In this document: positions 42,831 to 51,068 of the stretch, piece by piece
How the letters are laid out: every line of letters begins with the position of its first letter
Numbering within the stretch: the first letter of the stretch is position 1
From: Nonomuraea cavernae
GTDB taxonomy: Bacteria; Actinomycetota; Actinomycetes; Streptosporangiales; Streptosporangiaceae
Direction of reading: 5' to 3'
Assembly: GCF_014646355.1 (NCBI RefSeq)
Contig: NZ_BMNH01000003.1
Span: 62,001-126,000, forward strand
Length of the DNA stretch: 64,000 nt
Translations under genes and position numbers: made by a program
The notes under the pieces: model-generated
Told to the model about the DNA's origin: nothing
Databases searched by the model: none
Seen by the model: only the letters and a program-made list of their open reading frames with translations

Positions 42831-43943
42831 ATGGAACTCACCCCCCAACAGGTGCTCGGCCTACGGATGTCCAGCCTGCTGCTTCGGCCGTCGCCCGGCG
42901 GTGCCGGCCGAACGACGGGCGTGGCCGAGGTGGTGACCTGGCTCGGAGCGATGCAGGCGCAGGACCTGGCCAGCGGTCTGTGGTCGTTCGGCGCGCGGCT
43001 GCCCGGACACACCGCCGCCGACGTCACCGCCGCGCTGGAGCGGCGTGAGGCGCTGCGCACGTGGCCCATGCGCGGCACCATCCATTTCGTCCCGTCCCGC
43101 GACGCCCGCTGGATGGTCGAATTGATGGGCGTCCGGGTGCTGAACGGCGCGGCGCGGCGGCGCGAGCAACTCGGCCTCTCGGAGGAGACCGCCGCTCAGG
43201 CCATGGAGGTGCTGGGCGCGGCCCTGGCCGGCGGCGGGCGGCTGAGCCGGTCGGAGTGCCTGGCCGTGCTGGCCGGCAAGGGCATCGACACCGATGGCCA
43301 GCGCGGCTACCACCTGCTGTGGTACGCCAGCCAGCGGGGCCTGCTGTGCATCGCCCCCAACCTCGGCAACGAGCAGAGCTTCGTGCTGCTCGACGAGTGG
43401 GTCCCCGACCCGCACCGGCCGGAGCGCGACGAGGCGCTGGGCACCATCGCCCTGCGCTACTTCCGCGGCCACGGGCCGACCACCCGGCAGGACTTCGCGG
43501 GCTGGACCGGCCTGACCGCGGCCGACGCCAAACGCGGCATCGCCGTGGCCGGCGACGCGCTGGCCCGGGTGACCGTCGACGGGGTGGAGACATACCTCGA
43601 CGCCGCGCTCCTCGACACCGCCCCTCCCACGGTCGGCGACGACGAGGTGCTCGTGCTGCCGGGGTTCGACGAATACCTGCTGGGCTACAAGGACCGCTCG
43701 CTGATGGTCGCCGACGAGCACAAGGCGGCCATCATCCCCGGTGGCAACGGGATCTTCCAGTCCACCGTGGTACGTGCCGGCCGGGTCGTGGCCACCTGGA
43801 AACGCGCCCTCACGAAGAGCCAGGTACGGATCGCCGTACAGCCGCTCACACCGCTCCACGGAAGCGACCGGGCGGAGGTTGAGCGGGCGTTCGAGCAGTA
43901 CGCGCAGTTCGTGGAACGCACCCTGGAGGTGCGCTGGCCGTGA
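42831..43943 (+). CDS. Winged-helix DNA-binding domain protein (HTH_42, AlkZ/YcaQ-like)
   Basis: The 370-residue protein of the HTH_42 family shows 'LGAMQAQDLASGLWSFGARLPG' near residue 38, 'RTWPMRGTIHFVPSRDARWM', 'RYFRGHGPTTRQDFAGWTGLTAADAKRGI' (winged-helix region) and 'VLVLPGFDEYLLGYKDRS'. Some members (AlkZ, YcaQ) are DNA glycosylases that open interstrand cross-links and use a Q-x-Q type motif; the 'QAQD' here is in the matching place. Whether it is a glycosylase or a non-catalytic relative is open. Confidence 0.8.
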   Translation: MELTPQQVLGLRMSSLLLRPSPGGAGRTTGVAEVVTWLGAMQAQDLASGLWSFGARLPGHTAADVTAALERREALRTWPMRGTIHFVPSRDARWMVELMGVRVLNGAARRREQLGLSEETAAQAMEVLGAALAGGGRLSRSECLAVLAGKGIDTDGQRGYHLLWYASQRGLLCIAPNLGNEQSFVLLDEWVPDPHRPERDEALGTIALRYFRGHGPTTRQDFAGWTGLTAADAKRGIAVAGDALARVTVDGVETYLDAALLDTAPPTVGDDEVLVLPGFDEYLLGYKDRSLMVADEHKAAIIPGGNGIFQSTVVRAGRVVATWKRALTKSQVRIAVQPLTPLHGSDRAEVERAFEQYAQFVERTLEVRWP

Positions 43944-43990
43944 CCTGTCGTGTGTTCAGGCAGCGCTGACCCTGCGGCCACCGCTGATCT

Positions 43991-44340
43991 TTGATTGCCC
44001 TCACACCGCACCGAACCTGTTATGCCGCCGACGGTTCCGTGCGGACGGTGAAAGCCACCGAGGCCACTTCCTCGTCCTGGGCTTCGAGAATCCACCGGTA
44101 CGTACACCCCGGCGTCAGTGGCAACGGCGGGAGCGGGAAGACCACATTCGCCCAGACGGTCACCAGCGACGACCGGTTGGGCGCGGTCTTCGGGTTCCTC
44201 ACCAGCGCCCAGGCCGCCACGTCGCTGCTCGGGATGGCGCTGGCGGGCGTGCTCGGCGAACGGCTCGGCATTGTCCCAACGCTCTGCCTGCACGCCAGCG
44301 GTCTGATCGAGGCGGGTCTGCTCGTCGTGGCGAAATCAGA
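43991..44340 (+). pseudogene. Chimeric fragment: P-loop kinase piece fused to MFS C-terminal piece
   Basis: Near 44111-44160 the frame reads 'GVSGNGGSGKTTFAQTV', a uridine-kinase-like P-loop. Directly after it 'DRLGAVFGFLTSAQAATSLLGMALAGVLGERLGIVPTLCLHASGLIEAGLLVV' is the end of an MFS transporter. Neither part is complete. On the opposite strand 44020-44115 'YRWILEAQDEEVASVAFTVRTE' may be a third fragment. The area is a patchwork of broken genes. Confidence 0.5.
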
Positions 44341-44408
44341 GCGTCATGCTCATCGACCCGCGATGTTCATGTCCCATGAGCTGCTGCCGAGGTCGGAGCT
44401 CCAACGGC

Positions 44409-45296
44409 TCAGTATGGCTCCGGGGCCAGACAAGTGCCGGTCTCGTGCACCTGGTCCGACGGTGGGGGGTCGATGAGCACATCGCTGCCCCAGTCGGTGA
44501 AGTCGACCTCGATCACGGTGGTCTTGGGCTGCCTGTCCTCAGCCATGGGATAGGTCGAGGTGAGGTGCGCCCGACGGGGAAGCCGGTCGGGACCGACCCA
44601 CAACTGCCAGGAGACCTGTGTCAACTCGTTCTGCTTGCGAAATTGGGCGGCGATCACGGGGTCGTCGTGTGGAGCCGCGATGGCGAACTCCGCCAGCGAG
44701 CTGCTCCCGGCGTGCACGACGGTGGCGACTCCGTCGATGGTCTCCCCCGAAGAGGGAGCCGGGGCCGCCAGTTTTCGCAGCACCTCGGGTGAGACGAGGC
44801 TGCGTACGCCGAGCGAGCCGATGGCGCGCAACAACTGTTCGCACTTGGAGCTGCGGCCGTGAAGCCAGGACTTGCCCGCGGGAACGTCCTGCCGATCAGC
44901 CCGGTATCTATAGGTGCCGGAGCCTGCGATCGTGATCGTCCTGGTCGTCATGAAGGACAGGTCGGTCGGGACAACGCTTTTCAGCTCATCGGGGACATTG
45001 GTTCGGTAGTAGGTCGCAGTCAGGTCGGAGGCGGTCGCGCCGAGGACGCCAGCGGTACGGCTCTCGCTGTATTGACCGATGTTGACCGGCACGACGAAGT
45101 CGTCCTCCGCTGGAGGGGTGAGAGCTTTCTCGCCGTAGTCCAGGCGGACGAGCCTGGCGACCTTCACACCGGCTGAGCCCTCCAGCCGCTGAGTCACCGC
45201 CTCGGCGGGCGTTCGGGCCGTAACCGCATCTCCGGCTCCGCAGCCGGCCGTTAGGGCGAGCATCAGGACGATCGTTGCGATCCTCGATAAAGCCAC
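44409..45296 (-). CDS. Secreted lipoprotein, LppX/LprG-like in outline
   Basis: The 295-residue protein has a signal peptide and lipobox LTAGC (Cys19). The mature part has regularly spaced beta-strand patterns ('TRTITIAGSGTYRYRADRQ', 'QVSWQLWVGPDRLPRRAHLTSTYP', 'TTVIEVDFTDWGSDVLIDPPP'), the layout of the LppX/LolA-like fold that carries lipids. GTG start. The final 'FTDWGSDVxIxPP' motif is typical for the group. Function unproven. Confidence 0.78.
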   Translation of the reverse strand: MALSRIATIVLMLALTAGCGAGDAVTARTPAEAVTQRLEGSAGVKVARLVRLDYGEKALTPPAEDDFVVPVNIGQYSESRTAGVLGATASDLTATYYRTNVPDELKSVVPTDLSFMTTRTITIAGSGTYRYRADRQDVPAGKSWLHGRSSKCEQLLRAIGSLGVRSLVSPEVLRKLAAPAPSSGETIDGVATVVHAGSSSLAEFAIAAPHDDPVIAAQFRKQNELTQVSWQLWVGPDRLPRRAHLTSTYPMAEDRQPKTTVIEVDFTDWGSDVLIDPPPSDQVHETGTCLAPEPY

Positions 45297-45431
45297 CCGT
45301 TGATCGTATGCTCACCAAGAGCAACTGGCGTGGCGCCCTAAGGTCGGCGGAGGAAGGACACCGCCGCGTGTTCGGATGAGAATGGCGAGTCGCGGGGGCA
45401 GCCTGTCGGAGCATCTGTTGGGTTGTGAAAA

Positions 45432-46619
45432 CTAGAGGACGACGGGCAGCTCCTTGATGCCGTTGATGAAGTTGGAGCGCAGGCGACGGGCCTCGCCGGT
45501 CTGGCGCAGGCGGGGGTAGCGCCGGGCCAGCTGCTCGAAGAGGATGCGCAGCTCCAGTTTGGCCAGGTGGTTGCCGAGGCAGAAGTGGGCGCCGCCGCCG
45601 CCGAAGCCGATGTGCGGGTTGGGGGTGCGCCCGATGTCGAAGACCTCGGGATCGGTGAAGACGGAGGCGTCGCGGTTGGCCGAGGAGTAGAAGACGACCA
45701 CCTTGTCGTCCTCGCGGATCTGCTTGCCGCCGAGGGTCACGTCCTGGGTGGCCGTGCGGCGGAACAGGTTGACGGGGGAGACCCAGCGGACGATCTCGTC
45801 TGCGGCCGGGGCGGCCAGCGCCGGGTCCGCGACCAGGCGTTCCCATTGTTCCGGGTGCTCGAAGAGGGCGAGCATGCCGCCCGAGGCCGCGTTGCGGGTG
45901 GTCTCGTTGCCGGCGACGACCAGCAGCAGGACGAAGAGGTCGAACTCGTTCTCGTCGAGCGTCTCGCCCTTCTCGTCGGGCTGGATGAGCTTGGTGACGA
46001 TGTCGTCCCTGGGGTTGGCCCTGCGCTGGGCCGCCAGCTCGTTGGCGTAGGCGTAGACCTCCATGGCCGCCGCCTGGCCCTCCTCGGGGGAGTCGGCGTA
46101 GTCGGGGTCCTCGGCGCCGATCATGCGGTTGGACCAGCCGAAGATCTTGTCGCGGTCGGTGACCGGGGCGCCGAGCAGCTCGCAGATCACGTACAGCGGC
46201 AGCGGGGCCGCGATCTCGGTGACGAAGTCGATCTCACCGGAGGCCTTGTCGAGCAGGTCATCGCAGATGTCGCGGATGTGCTGTTCGAGGGCGCCGATCG
46301 TGCGGGGCGTGAACCCCCGGTTGACCAGCGAGCGCCGCCGCGTGTGCTCCGGCGGGTCCTGGTTGAGCATCATCATCCGCTGCAGCGCGCGTTGCTCCTC
46401 CGGCATCTCGTTGAATAACGCCAGCCGTCGATGGGAGGAGAAGAGCTCGGAGTGCCGCGACACGTGGACCACGTCGTCGAAGCGGGTGACGGCCCAGAAC
46501 GGCGGATCGCCGTCGTGCCGGTGCACGGGGTCGGTTTCGCGTAGCCAGCGGAGTTGCTCGTGGGGCGGTCCGGAATCCGCGTACTGGTCCTGGTCGACGA
46601 GGTCGATCCGCACAGACAT
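45432..46619 (-). CDS. Cytochrome P450, CYP125-like
   Basis: The 395-residue P450 has the I-helix 'VAGNETTRNAASGGML' (A-G-x-E-T-T), the ExxR in 'DEIVRWVSP', 'VNLFRRTATQDVTLGGKQIREDDKVVVFYSSANRDASVF' and the heme loop 'FGGGGAHFCLGNHLA' with the Cys ligand. 'MMLNQDPPEHTRRRSLVNRGFTPRTI' and the 'RLRSNFINGIKELPV' end resemble CYP125/CYP124/CYP142 steroid and lipid omega-hydroxylases. Upstream are KstR-like and KstR2-like motifs, which supports a sterol- or lipid-related role. The redox partner may be the 3Fe-4S ferredoxin at 26677. Confidence 0.85.
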   Translation of the reverse strand: MSVRIDLVDQDQYADSGPPHEQLRWLRETDPVHRHDGDPPFWAVTRFDDVVHVSRHSELFSSHRRLALFNEMPEEQRALQRMMMLNQDPPEHTRRRSLVNRGFTPRTIGALEQHIRDICDDLLDKASGEIDFVTEIAAPLPLYVICELLGAPVTDRDKIFGWSNRMIGAEDPDYADSPEEGQAAAMEVYAYANELAAQRRANPRDDIVTKLIQPDEKGETLDENEFDLFVLLLVVAGNETTRNAASGGMLALFEHPEQWERLVADPALAAPAADEIVRWVSPVNLFRRTATQDVTLGGKQIREDDKVVVFYSSANRDASVFTDPEVFDIGRTPNPHIGFGGGGAHFCLGNHLAKLELRILFEQLARRYPRLRQTGEARRLRSNFINGIKELPVVL

Positions 46620-46636
46620 TCACCTCAGGCGATTTG

Positions 46637-46650
46637 ATCAAACGCTTGGT
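46637..46650. promoter_or_regulatory. KstR2-like operator candidate before the P450
   Basis: ATCAAACGCTTGGT differs at one base from the published KstR2 motif ANCAAGNNCTTGNT. It lies 18 bp upstream of the P450 start, next to TTTGATCAAA (46633-46642). Confidence 0.4.
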
Positions 46651-46661
46651 TGAGACCGTAC

Positions 46662-46675
46662 TGAAACGTGTTCTA
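46662..46675. promoter_or_regulatory. KstR-like operator candidate before the P450
   Basis: TGAAACGTGTTCTA matches TNNAACNNGTTNNA at every fixed position, 43 bp upstream of the P450 ATG. Confidence 0.55.
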
Positions 46676-46783
46676 TTACGCTACACCGTCGCCGTCAACC
46701 GCCGCCTGTTCTGGAGCGCCCGAGCGTGCACTGCGGTACGCCTGCCCGTGGCGCGGTCAAGGCCAGGGCCGTAGCGTAAGATC

Positions 46784-47971
46784 ATGATGCGGCGGGCCTT
46801 GGATTGGTGGAGTGATCACCCCCAGTTGGCCGATGCGCTGCTGGCGGCGATCGCCTGCACGGTCCTCCTGGTGGTGGTGCCCTACAGCGACCAGACCATC
46901 GCCCATCCCGAGCGGCTGCCGGTGACGTTCTGGGGCGACCTGCTGGCATACGCGGCCTTGGCCTGGCGGCGCCGCTTCCCGGTGCCGGTGCTGGCGCTGG
47001 TGTGGACGTTGTGGTTCATCGGCGGCCGGTGGGACATCTGGGCGGAATGGAACGCCGCGTGGCTGGAGCTGAGCACGCCGACCGCGTTGATGCTCGTGCT
47101 CTACACCGGTGGGCGGTGGACGTCCTCCGCATGGACGGGTCTGTTCCTGGGCGGGACGCTGCTGCCCGCGGCGCTGACGATCGTGCGCATGTGGACGGGG
47201 CCGCTGCCGTTCCCGCTGCCCGCGCCTCCTGACGACCTGTACGTGGTGTCGTTCGTGACCTGCTTCGCCGCGTGGGGGCTGGGGAGGCTGCGGCGATCGG
47301 AGGCGGAGGCCGTGGCCCGCGCGGTGGTCCGCGAGGAGGCGAGCAGGACGCAGGCCGCGCTGGCCGAGGAGCGGATGCGGATCGCCCGTGAGTTGCATGA
47401 CATCGTGGCGCACAACGTGAGCGCCATGGTGATCCAGTCGGCAGGGGCGAACGCCGCGCTGCTGGACGATGACAAGGTCAGTGCGAGCGCGGCCGTTGAG
47501 GCGATCGGGCACGCGGGCCGGACCGCTCTGGCCGAGTTACGGTTTCTGCTGGGCTTTCTGCGGGAGGGCCCGATGGCCCTGCGGCCCGGCATCGACGCGA
47601 TCCACGTTCTGGCTGAGTGGCTGCCGATCGAGGTGCGGCTAAAGATCGAAGGCGAGGCCCGTCAAGTTCCGGCTGAGACGGGGGTGGCCGCGTACCGGAT
47701 CGTGCAAGAGGCCTTGACCAACACGCTCAAGCACGCCGGGAAGGATGCCAGCGCCGAGGTGTTACTCCGGTACGTCCCTGAGGGGCTGCACATCCAGGTC
47801 ACCGACGACGGCGTGGGCAGCGCCGACCAGGGGACGGAGGCAGGTCGGTTCGGGCACGGCCTGATCGGCATGCGGGAGCGCGCCGAGATGTTCGGCGGCA
47901 CGATGCGCGCGGGTGCGCTGCCCGGCGGCGGGTTCCGGGTCGAGGCGACCCTGAGGTGGACCGATCCGTGA
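46784..47971 (+). CDS. NarL-type sensor histidine kinase
   Basis: The 395-residue kinase has four or five N-terminal membrane helices, then HisKA_3 with the phospho-acceptor His in 'RIARELHDIVAHNVSAMVIQSAG' (about residue 205), an N-box-like 'RIVQEALTNTLKHAGKDA' and ATP-lid motifs 'VTDDGVGSADQG' and 'GHGLIGMRERAEMFGGTM'. TAGCGT (46772-46777) lies 6 bases before the ATG, so the start is probably leaderless. Its response regulator is 720 bp downstream instead of directly following; a secreted-protein gene and a kinase remnant lie between. Confidence 0.9.
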   Translation: MMRRALDWWSDHPQLADALLAAIACTVLLVVVPYSDQTIAHPERLPVTFWGDLLAYAALAWRRRFPVPVLALVWTLWFIGGRWDIWAEWNAAWLELSTPTALMLVLYTGGRWTSSAWTGLFLGGTLLPAALTIVRMWTGPLPFPLPAPPDDLYVVSFVTCFAAWGLGRLRRSEAEAVARAVVREEASRTQAALAEERMRIARELHDIVAHNVSAMVIQSAGANAALLDDDKVSASAAVEAIGHAGRTALAELRFLLGFLREGPMALRPGIDAIHVLAEWLPIEVRLKIEGEARQVPAETGVAAYRIVQEALTNTLKHAGKDASAEVLLRYVPEGLHIQVTDDGVGSADQGTEAGRFGHGLIGMRERAEMFGGTMRAGALPGGGFRVEATLRWTDP

Positions 47972-47977
47972 CAGCCG

Positions 47978-48463
47978 TTAGGGGTGCCAGCCCCACGTGC
48001 AGGCCCAGGCCCGGTTGTACGGCTTGACGCAGGCTCGGAACTTGCGGCTGCCCGCCTTGTCGACGGCACGCGTGCTCCACGTGGTGTGCCCGGCCGTCAC
48101 GGTGCCGTGGCAGGCCCACCAGGAATGTGTGCCGTCGTCCGACCAGTCCAGCGAGATCTTGTCGCCGGCGGAGAGACCTGTGCCCCACACCCACCAGATG
48201 CGTGCGCCGTTGTACTCGATGTTCGCGCTGCGATACAGGTTGACCACCTCGGTCGATCCGTCGTCGTATCCCCGCCGAGCCACACGGACGCGCTCATTCT
48301 CCGGCACGTAGGCGTAGGGGTTGAGGCCGGCGCCGTTGTTCGGACCGCAGGAGAGCCCCAGCGAGTCCGCTGCGGTGGCATCCGCGGGAGTGACGTTCGC
48401 GAGTAGGCCGGCCAGTGCCAGCATGGTGACGGTGGTGCGGCGGAGTCGGGAATGCGTCCTCAT
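47978..48463 (-). CDS. Secreted four-cysteine protein, paralogue 1
   Basis: The 161-residue protein has a Sec signal peptide ('TMLALAGLLANVTPADATAA') and a Trp-rich mature domain. Four cysteines (LSCGPN, ACHGTV, RACVKP, WACTWG) match those of the paralogue at 49369, suggesting two disulfides. Shared core: 'IWWVWGTGLSAGDKISLDW'. It converges on the kinase gene with a 6-bp gap. No known family; probably an extracellular effector controlled by the two-component system. Confidence 0.75.
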   Translation of the reverse strand: MRTHSRLRRTTVTMLALAGLLANVTPADATAADSLGLSCGPNNGAGLNPYAYVPENERVRVARRGYDDGSTEVVNLYRSANIEYNGARIWWVWGTGLSAGDKISLDWSDDGTHSWWACHGTVTAGHTTWSTRAVDKAGSRKFRACVKPYNRAWACTWGWHP

Positions 48464-48499
48464 ATGGTCCCACTTTCGCTCGGGTAGGGCGTGATCATC

Positions 48500-48690
48500 A
48501 GCGTCGTCAAGGGCTGCTCACCGGCGACGCCGGTGAGCGGTCCTCATGGTCATGGGTTGATCCGCATGAGAGAACGAGTCAAGCTGTACCGAGGCATTTC
48601 GAAGCAGGCCCCCTTCCCGCGAGCTGGTTCACGGTCACGGCCGCCATTCCCCCGCCCGCGGCGGCGAGGGCCGCCGACTGTTGAAGGTTT
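48500..48690 (+). pseudogene. Remnant of a second histidine kinase C-terminus
   Basis: The frame reads 'GPHGHGLIRMRERVKLYRGISKQAPFPRAGSRSR', clearly related to 'GRFGHGLIGMRERAEMFGGTMRAGALPGGGFRVE' of the kinase at 46784 but degraded. It lies just before the response regulator, where a cognate kinase gene would normally end. Confidence 0.65.
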
Positions 48691-48695
48691 GGCGC

Positions 48696-49364
48696 ATGCT
48701 CTCCGTGCTCGTCGTCGATGACCAGGTCCTGATCCGCGCGGGGCTGGCCGCGCTGATCCGGGCCGCGCCGGGGCTGACGGTCGCGGGCGAGGCGGCCTCC
48801 GGTGAGGAGGCGGTCAAGCTGGCCCTGACGACCCGCCCCGACGTCATCCTGATGGACATCCGCATGGCGGGCATGGACGGCATCGCCGCTACCGAGCAGA
48901 TCCTCACCGACGTGACCGCCCCGCAGCCCAAGGTGCTGATCCTGACGACCTTCGATCTGGACGAGTACGTCTACAACGCGCTGCGTGCGGGGGCCGCCGG
49001 GTTCCTGCTCAAGGACACCCCGCCGGAGCGAGTGCTGGCCGCCATCCACACGGTGGCGAGGGGCGACACCCTTCTTTCGCCCGCCGCCACCAAACTGCTG
49101 GTGGAGGCGTTCGCCAACCCATCACCGCGGCCGGCGCCGCAGAACCTGACCTCTCGCGAAGCGGAAGTGCTCCACCTCGTCGGCCGGACCATGTCCAATC
49201 ACCAGATCGCCGACCACCTTCACATCTCCGAGGCCACCGTCAAGACCCACCTCAATCGCTTGATGGCCAAGCTGGGCGTGTCGAGCCGCGCTCAGGCGGT
49301 GGCCCTGGCCTACGACTACGGGTTGGTCACACCTCGCTGCAACCCGCGTCCCGGCCCTGAGTGA
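48696..49364 (+). CDS. NarL/FixJ-family response regulator
   Basis: The 222-residue regulator has a receiver domain with phospho-acceptor Asp54 ('VILMDIRMAGMDG'), 'VLILTTFDLDEYVYNALRAGAAGFLLKD' and a C-terminal LuxR helix-turn-helix ('LTSREAEVLHLVGRTMSNHQIADHLHISEATVKTHLNRLMAKLGVSSRAQAV'). ATG 48696 has GAAGG upstream. It is the only receiver gene at this locus and presumably pairs with the kinase at 46784. It is followed convergently, after 4 bp, by the second secreted-protein gene. Confidence 0.9.
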   Translation: MLSVLVVDDQVLIRAGLAALIRAAPGLTVAGEAASGEEAVKLALTTRPDVILMDIRMAGMDGIAATEQILTDVTAPQPKVLILTTFDLDEYVYNALRAGAAGFLLKDTPPERVLAAIHTVARGDTLLSPAATKLLVEAFANPSPRPAPQNLTSREAEVLHLVGRTMSNHQIADHLHISEATVKTHLNRLMAKLGVSSRAQAVALAYDYGLVTPRCNPRPGPE

Positions 49365-49368
49365 CCGC

Positions 49369-49821
49369 CTAGTCCAGATCCCACTCCGGGCCCGGGTCGC
49401 TGCTGTTGCCCCAGGAGGTGCAATCCCAGGAAGTGGTCTTCACGCAGCCGCGGAAGTAGCGGCCCTCGGTGCCCTCGTTGACCGCTGCTGACGTGACCGA
49501 GTCGTACCCGCTGGGGACGGTGGCGTGGCAGTTCTTCACCACACCCTGGTAGGTCCAGTCCAGCGCGACGGTGTCGCCGCCGCGGAGCCGATCGCCCCAC
49601 ACCCAGTAGATCCAGCCGTACCGGTTGGTGTTCTTGCGATAGAGGTGGACCCAGCCGTAGCCGCTCGGGCCCGACTTCTTGGCCACCCAGTCGTTGGTTC
49701 CGGGGAAGTTGTAGGGCCAGATGTTGTTCCCGCACGACAGGTCGGCGGCCTGCGCGTCGGCCGCGGGGGCCAGGGTGGCCATGGCCGTCACCAGGACGAC
49801 CAGAACGCGTTTGATCCTCAT
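49369..49821 (-). CDS. Secreted four-cysteine protein, paralogue 2
   Basis: The 150-residue protein has a signal peptide ('VLVVLVTAMATLAPAADAQA') and four cysteines in the same order as paralogue 1 (LSCGNN, KNCHAT, RGCVKT, WDCTSW). Core 'IYWVWGDRLRGGDTVALDW' aligns directly. GGAGG lies 4 bases before ATG 49821. It ends in an acidic tail not shared with paralogue 1. Function unknown. Confidence 0.78.
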   Translation of the reverse strand: MRIKRVLVVLVTAMATLAPAADAQAADLSCGNNIWPYNFPGTNDWVAKKSGPSGYGWVHLYRKNTNRYGWIYWVWGDRLRGGDTVALDWTYQGVVKNCHATVPSGYDSVTSAAVNEGTEGRYFRGCVKTTSWDCTSWGNSSDPGPEWDLD

Positions 49822-50152
49822 GAAACCTCCGCAGGGGTTCGGTGCACCCAGTAAAGGCTCCTGAACCACGACTGCCATCAGCTCAGCACTTGAACTTCGC
49901 GCTACCCCTCCTGGTCTACGGGCCTCCACCCCTCGCGGTACCGCCATCATCGAAGATCGTGTCACCACGCAGGCGGCGACTGCTTCGAGTCATCGGGTCT
50001 CTGGCGGTCACGAACAGCTCGCCGTCAGACGCCGCGATATGCGCCGTGAGCGGGCGGGACGTCGTTTCTCCTGGTGGAGACCCTCCGGGTGCTGTACGTA
50101 CAGGGACTTCGGTAAAAAGTCTCACTGGTCCGATGTTTCCAGTGTTGGGGTA

Positions 50153-50181
50153 TTGACATCGTTACGGCGGGGCAGCAGCAT
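50153..50181 (+). promoter_or_regulatory. Promoter of the L-fucose operon
   Basis: TTGACA (50153-50158) with a 17-bp spacer to CAGCAT (50176-50181). The operator dyad follows immediately at 50189, a classical repressor position. Confidence 0.5.
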
Positions 50182-50188
50182 CGGGGGC

Positions 50189-50207
50189 TGAGACATCCGA
50201 TGTATGA
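50189..50207. promoter_or_regulatory. GntR/FadR-type operator of the L-fucose operon
   Basis: The dyad AGACATC-C-GATGTAT (50191-50205) has one mismatch and a perfect core ACATC-N-GATGT. It matches the palindrome at the gntR promoter (63314-63334), which has the core AGACATC-G-GATGTCT. Confidence 0.65.
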
Positions 50208-50222
50208 CTGTGGGGATGCGGT

Positions 50223-51068
50223 GTGAAGCTGCTGCGAGTAGGACCTGTCGGCCAGGAGCGGCCGGTGGTGATGGACGCCGCCGGAAACCTGCGCGACATC
50301 GGGGAGCCCGAGATCGACGGTGCTTTCCTCGCCTCCGGGGGAGTGGCGCGCGTCCACGACGCGCTGGAGCGCGACGCGCTGCCCGTGATCGACGCCGAGG
50401 GATTGCGCGTCGGCGCCCCCATCGCGCGCCCCGGGAAGATCGTGTGCATCGGCCTCAACTACCGCGACCACGCCGCCGAGTCCGGCGCCGAACCGCCCGC
50501 CGAGCCGGTCGTGTTCATGAAGGCCGCCGACACCATGATCGGGCCGTACGACGAGGTGCTGGTGCCCCGGGGCAGCGTGAAGACCGACTGGGAGGTGGAG
50601 CTCGCCGTCGTCATCGGCAGCCGGGCCCGCTACCTCGGCAGCCGGGAGGAGGCGCTCGGCGTCATCGCGGGATACGCGGTGTCCAACGACGTCTCCGAGC
50701 GCGAGTTCCAGCTGGAGCGCGGCGGCCAGTGGGACAAGGGCAAGTCGTGCGAGACGTTCAACCCGCTGGGGCCCTGGCTGGTCACCGCCGACGAGATCGC
50801 CGACCCGCAGGCGCTGGCCATGAGGCTCTGGGTCAACGGGGAGCGTCGGCAGGACGGCGACACCAAGAACATGATCTTCGACGTCGCCGAGATCATCCGC
50901 TACCTGAGCCAGTTCATGGTGCTGGAGCCGGGCGACGTGGTCAACACCGGCACCCCGGCGGGGGTGGCCATGGGCCTGCCGGGGCAGCCCTACCTGCGGG
51001 CCGGCGACGTGATGGAGCTGGAGATCCAGGGGCTCGGGCGGCAGCGGCAGGCCGTGGGCCAGGCATGA
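50223..51068 (+). CDS. Fumarylacetoacetate hydrolase family: 2,4-diketo-3-deoxy-L-fuconate hydrolase
   Basis: The 281-residue FAH-fold hydrolase shows '[41 protein letters not shown]' and '[14 protein letters not shown]' (Glu metal ligands) plus 'NDVSEREFQ' (Asp ligand) and '[10 protein letters not shown]'. In this operon it should split 2,4-diketo-3-deoxy-L-fuconate to pyruvate and L-lactate. GTG start; the RBS is a weak GGGG. Its TGA overlaps the ATG of the dehydratase (ATGA at 51065). First gene of the operon. The role is assigned from context with good family support. Confidence 0.85.
   Translation: MKLLRVGPVGQERPVVMDAAGNLRDIGEPEIDGAFLASGGVARVHDALERDALPVIDAEGLRVGAPIARPGKIVCIGLNYRDHAAESGAEPPAEPVVFMKAADTMIGPYDEVLVPRGSVKTDWEVELAVVIGSRARYLGSREEALGVIAGYAVSNDVSEREFQLERGGQWDKGKSCETFNPLGPWLVTADEIADPQALAMRLWVNGERRQDGDTKNMIFDVAEIIRYLSQFMVLEPGDVVNTGTPAGVAMGLPGQPYLRAGDVMELEIQGLGRQRQAVGQA

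Larger units (their letters stand above)
49822..50222. other. Intergenic region of about 400 bp before the L-fucose operon
   Basis: The left part shows no convincing gene. The right part holds a CACTGG/CCAGTG dyad (50123-50144), the promoter and the GntR-type operator of the operon. Confidence 0.5.

Noticed and set aside
49842..50156. Open frames on both strands before the L-fucose operon
   Set aside because: No start signal, no motif, and the right part is promoter DNA.
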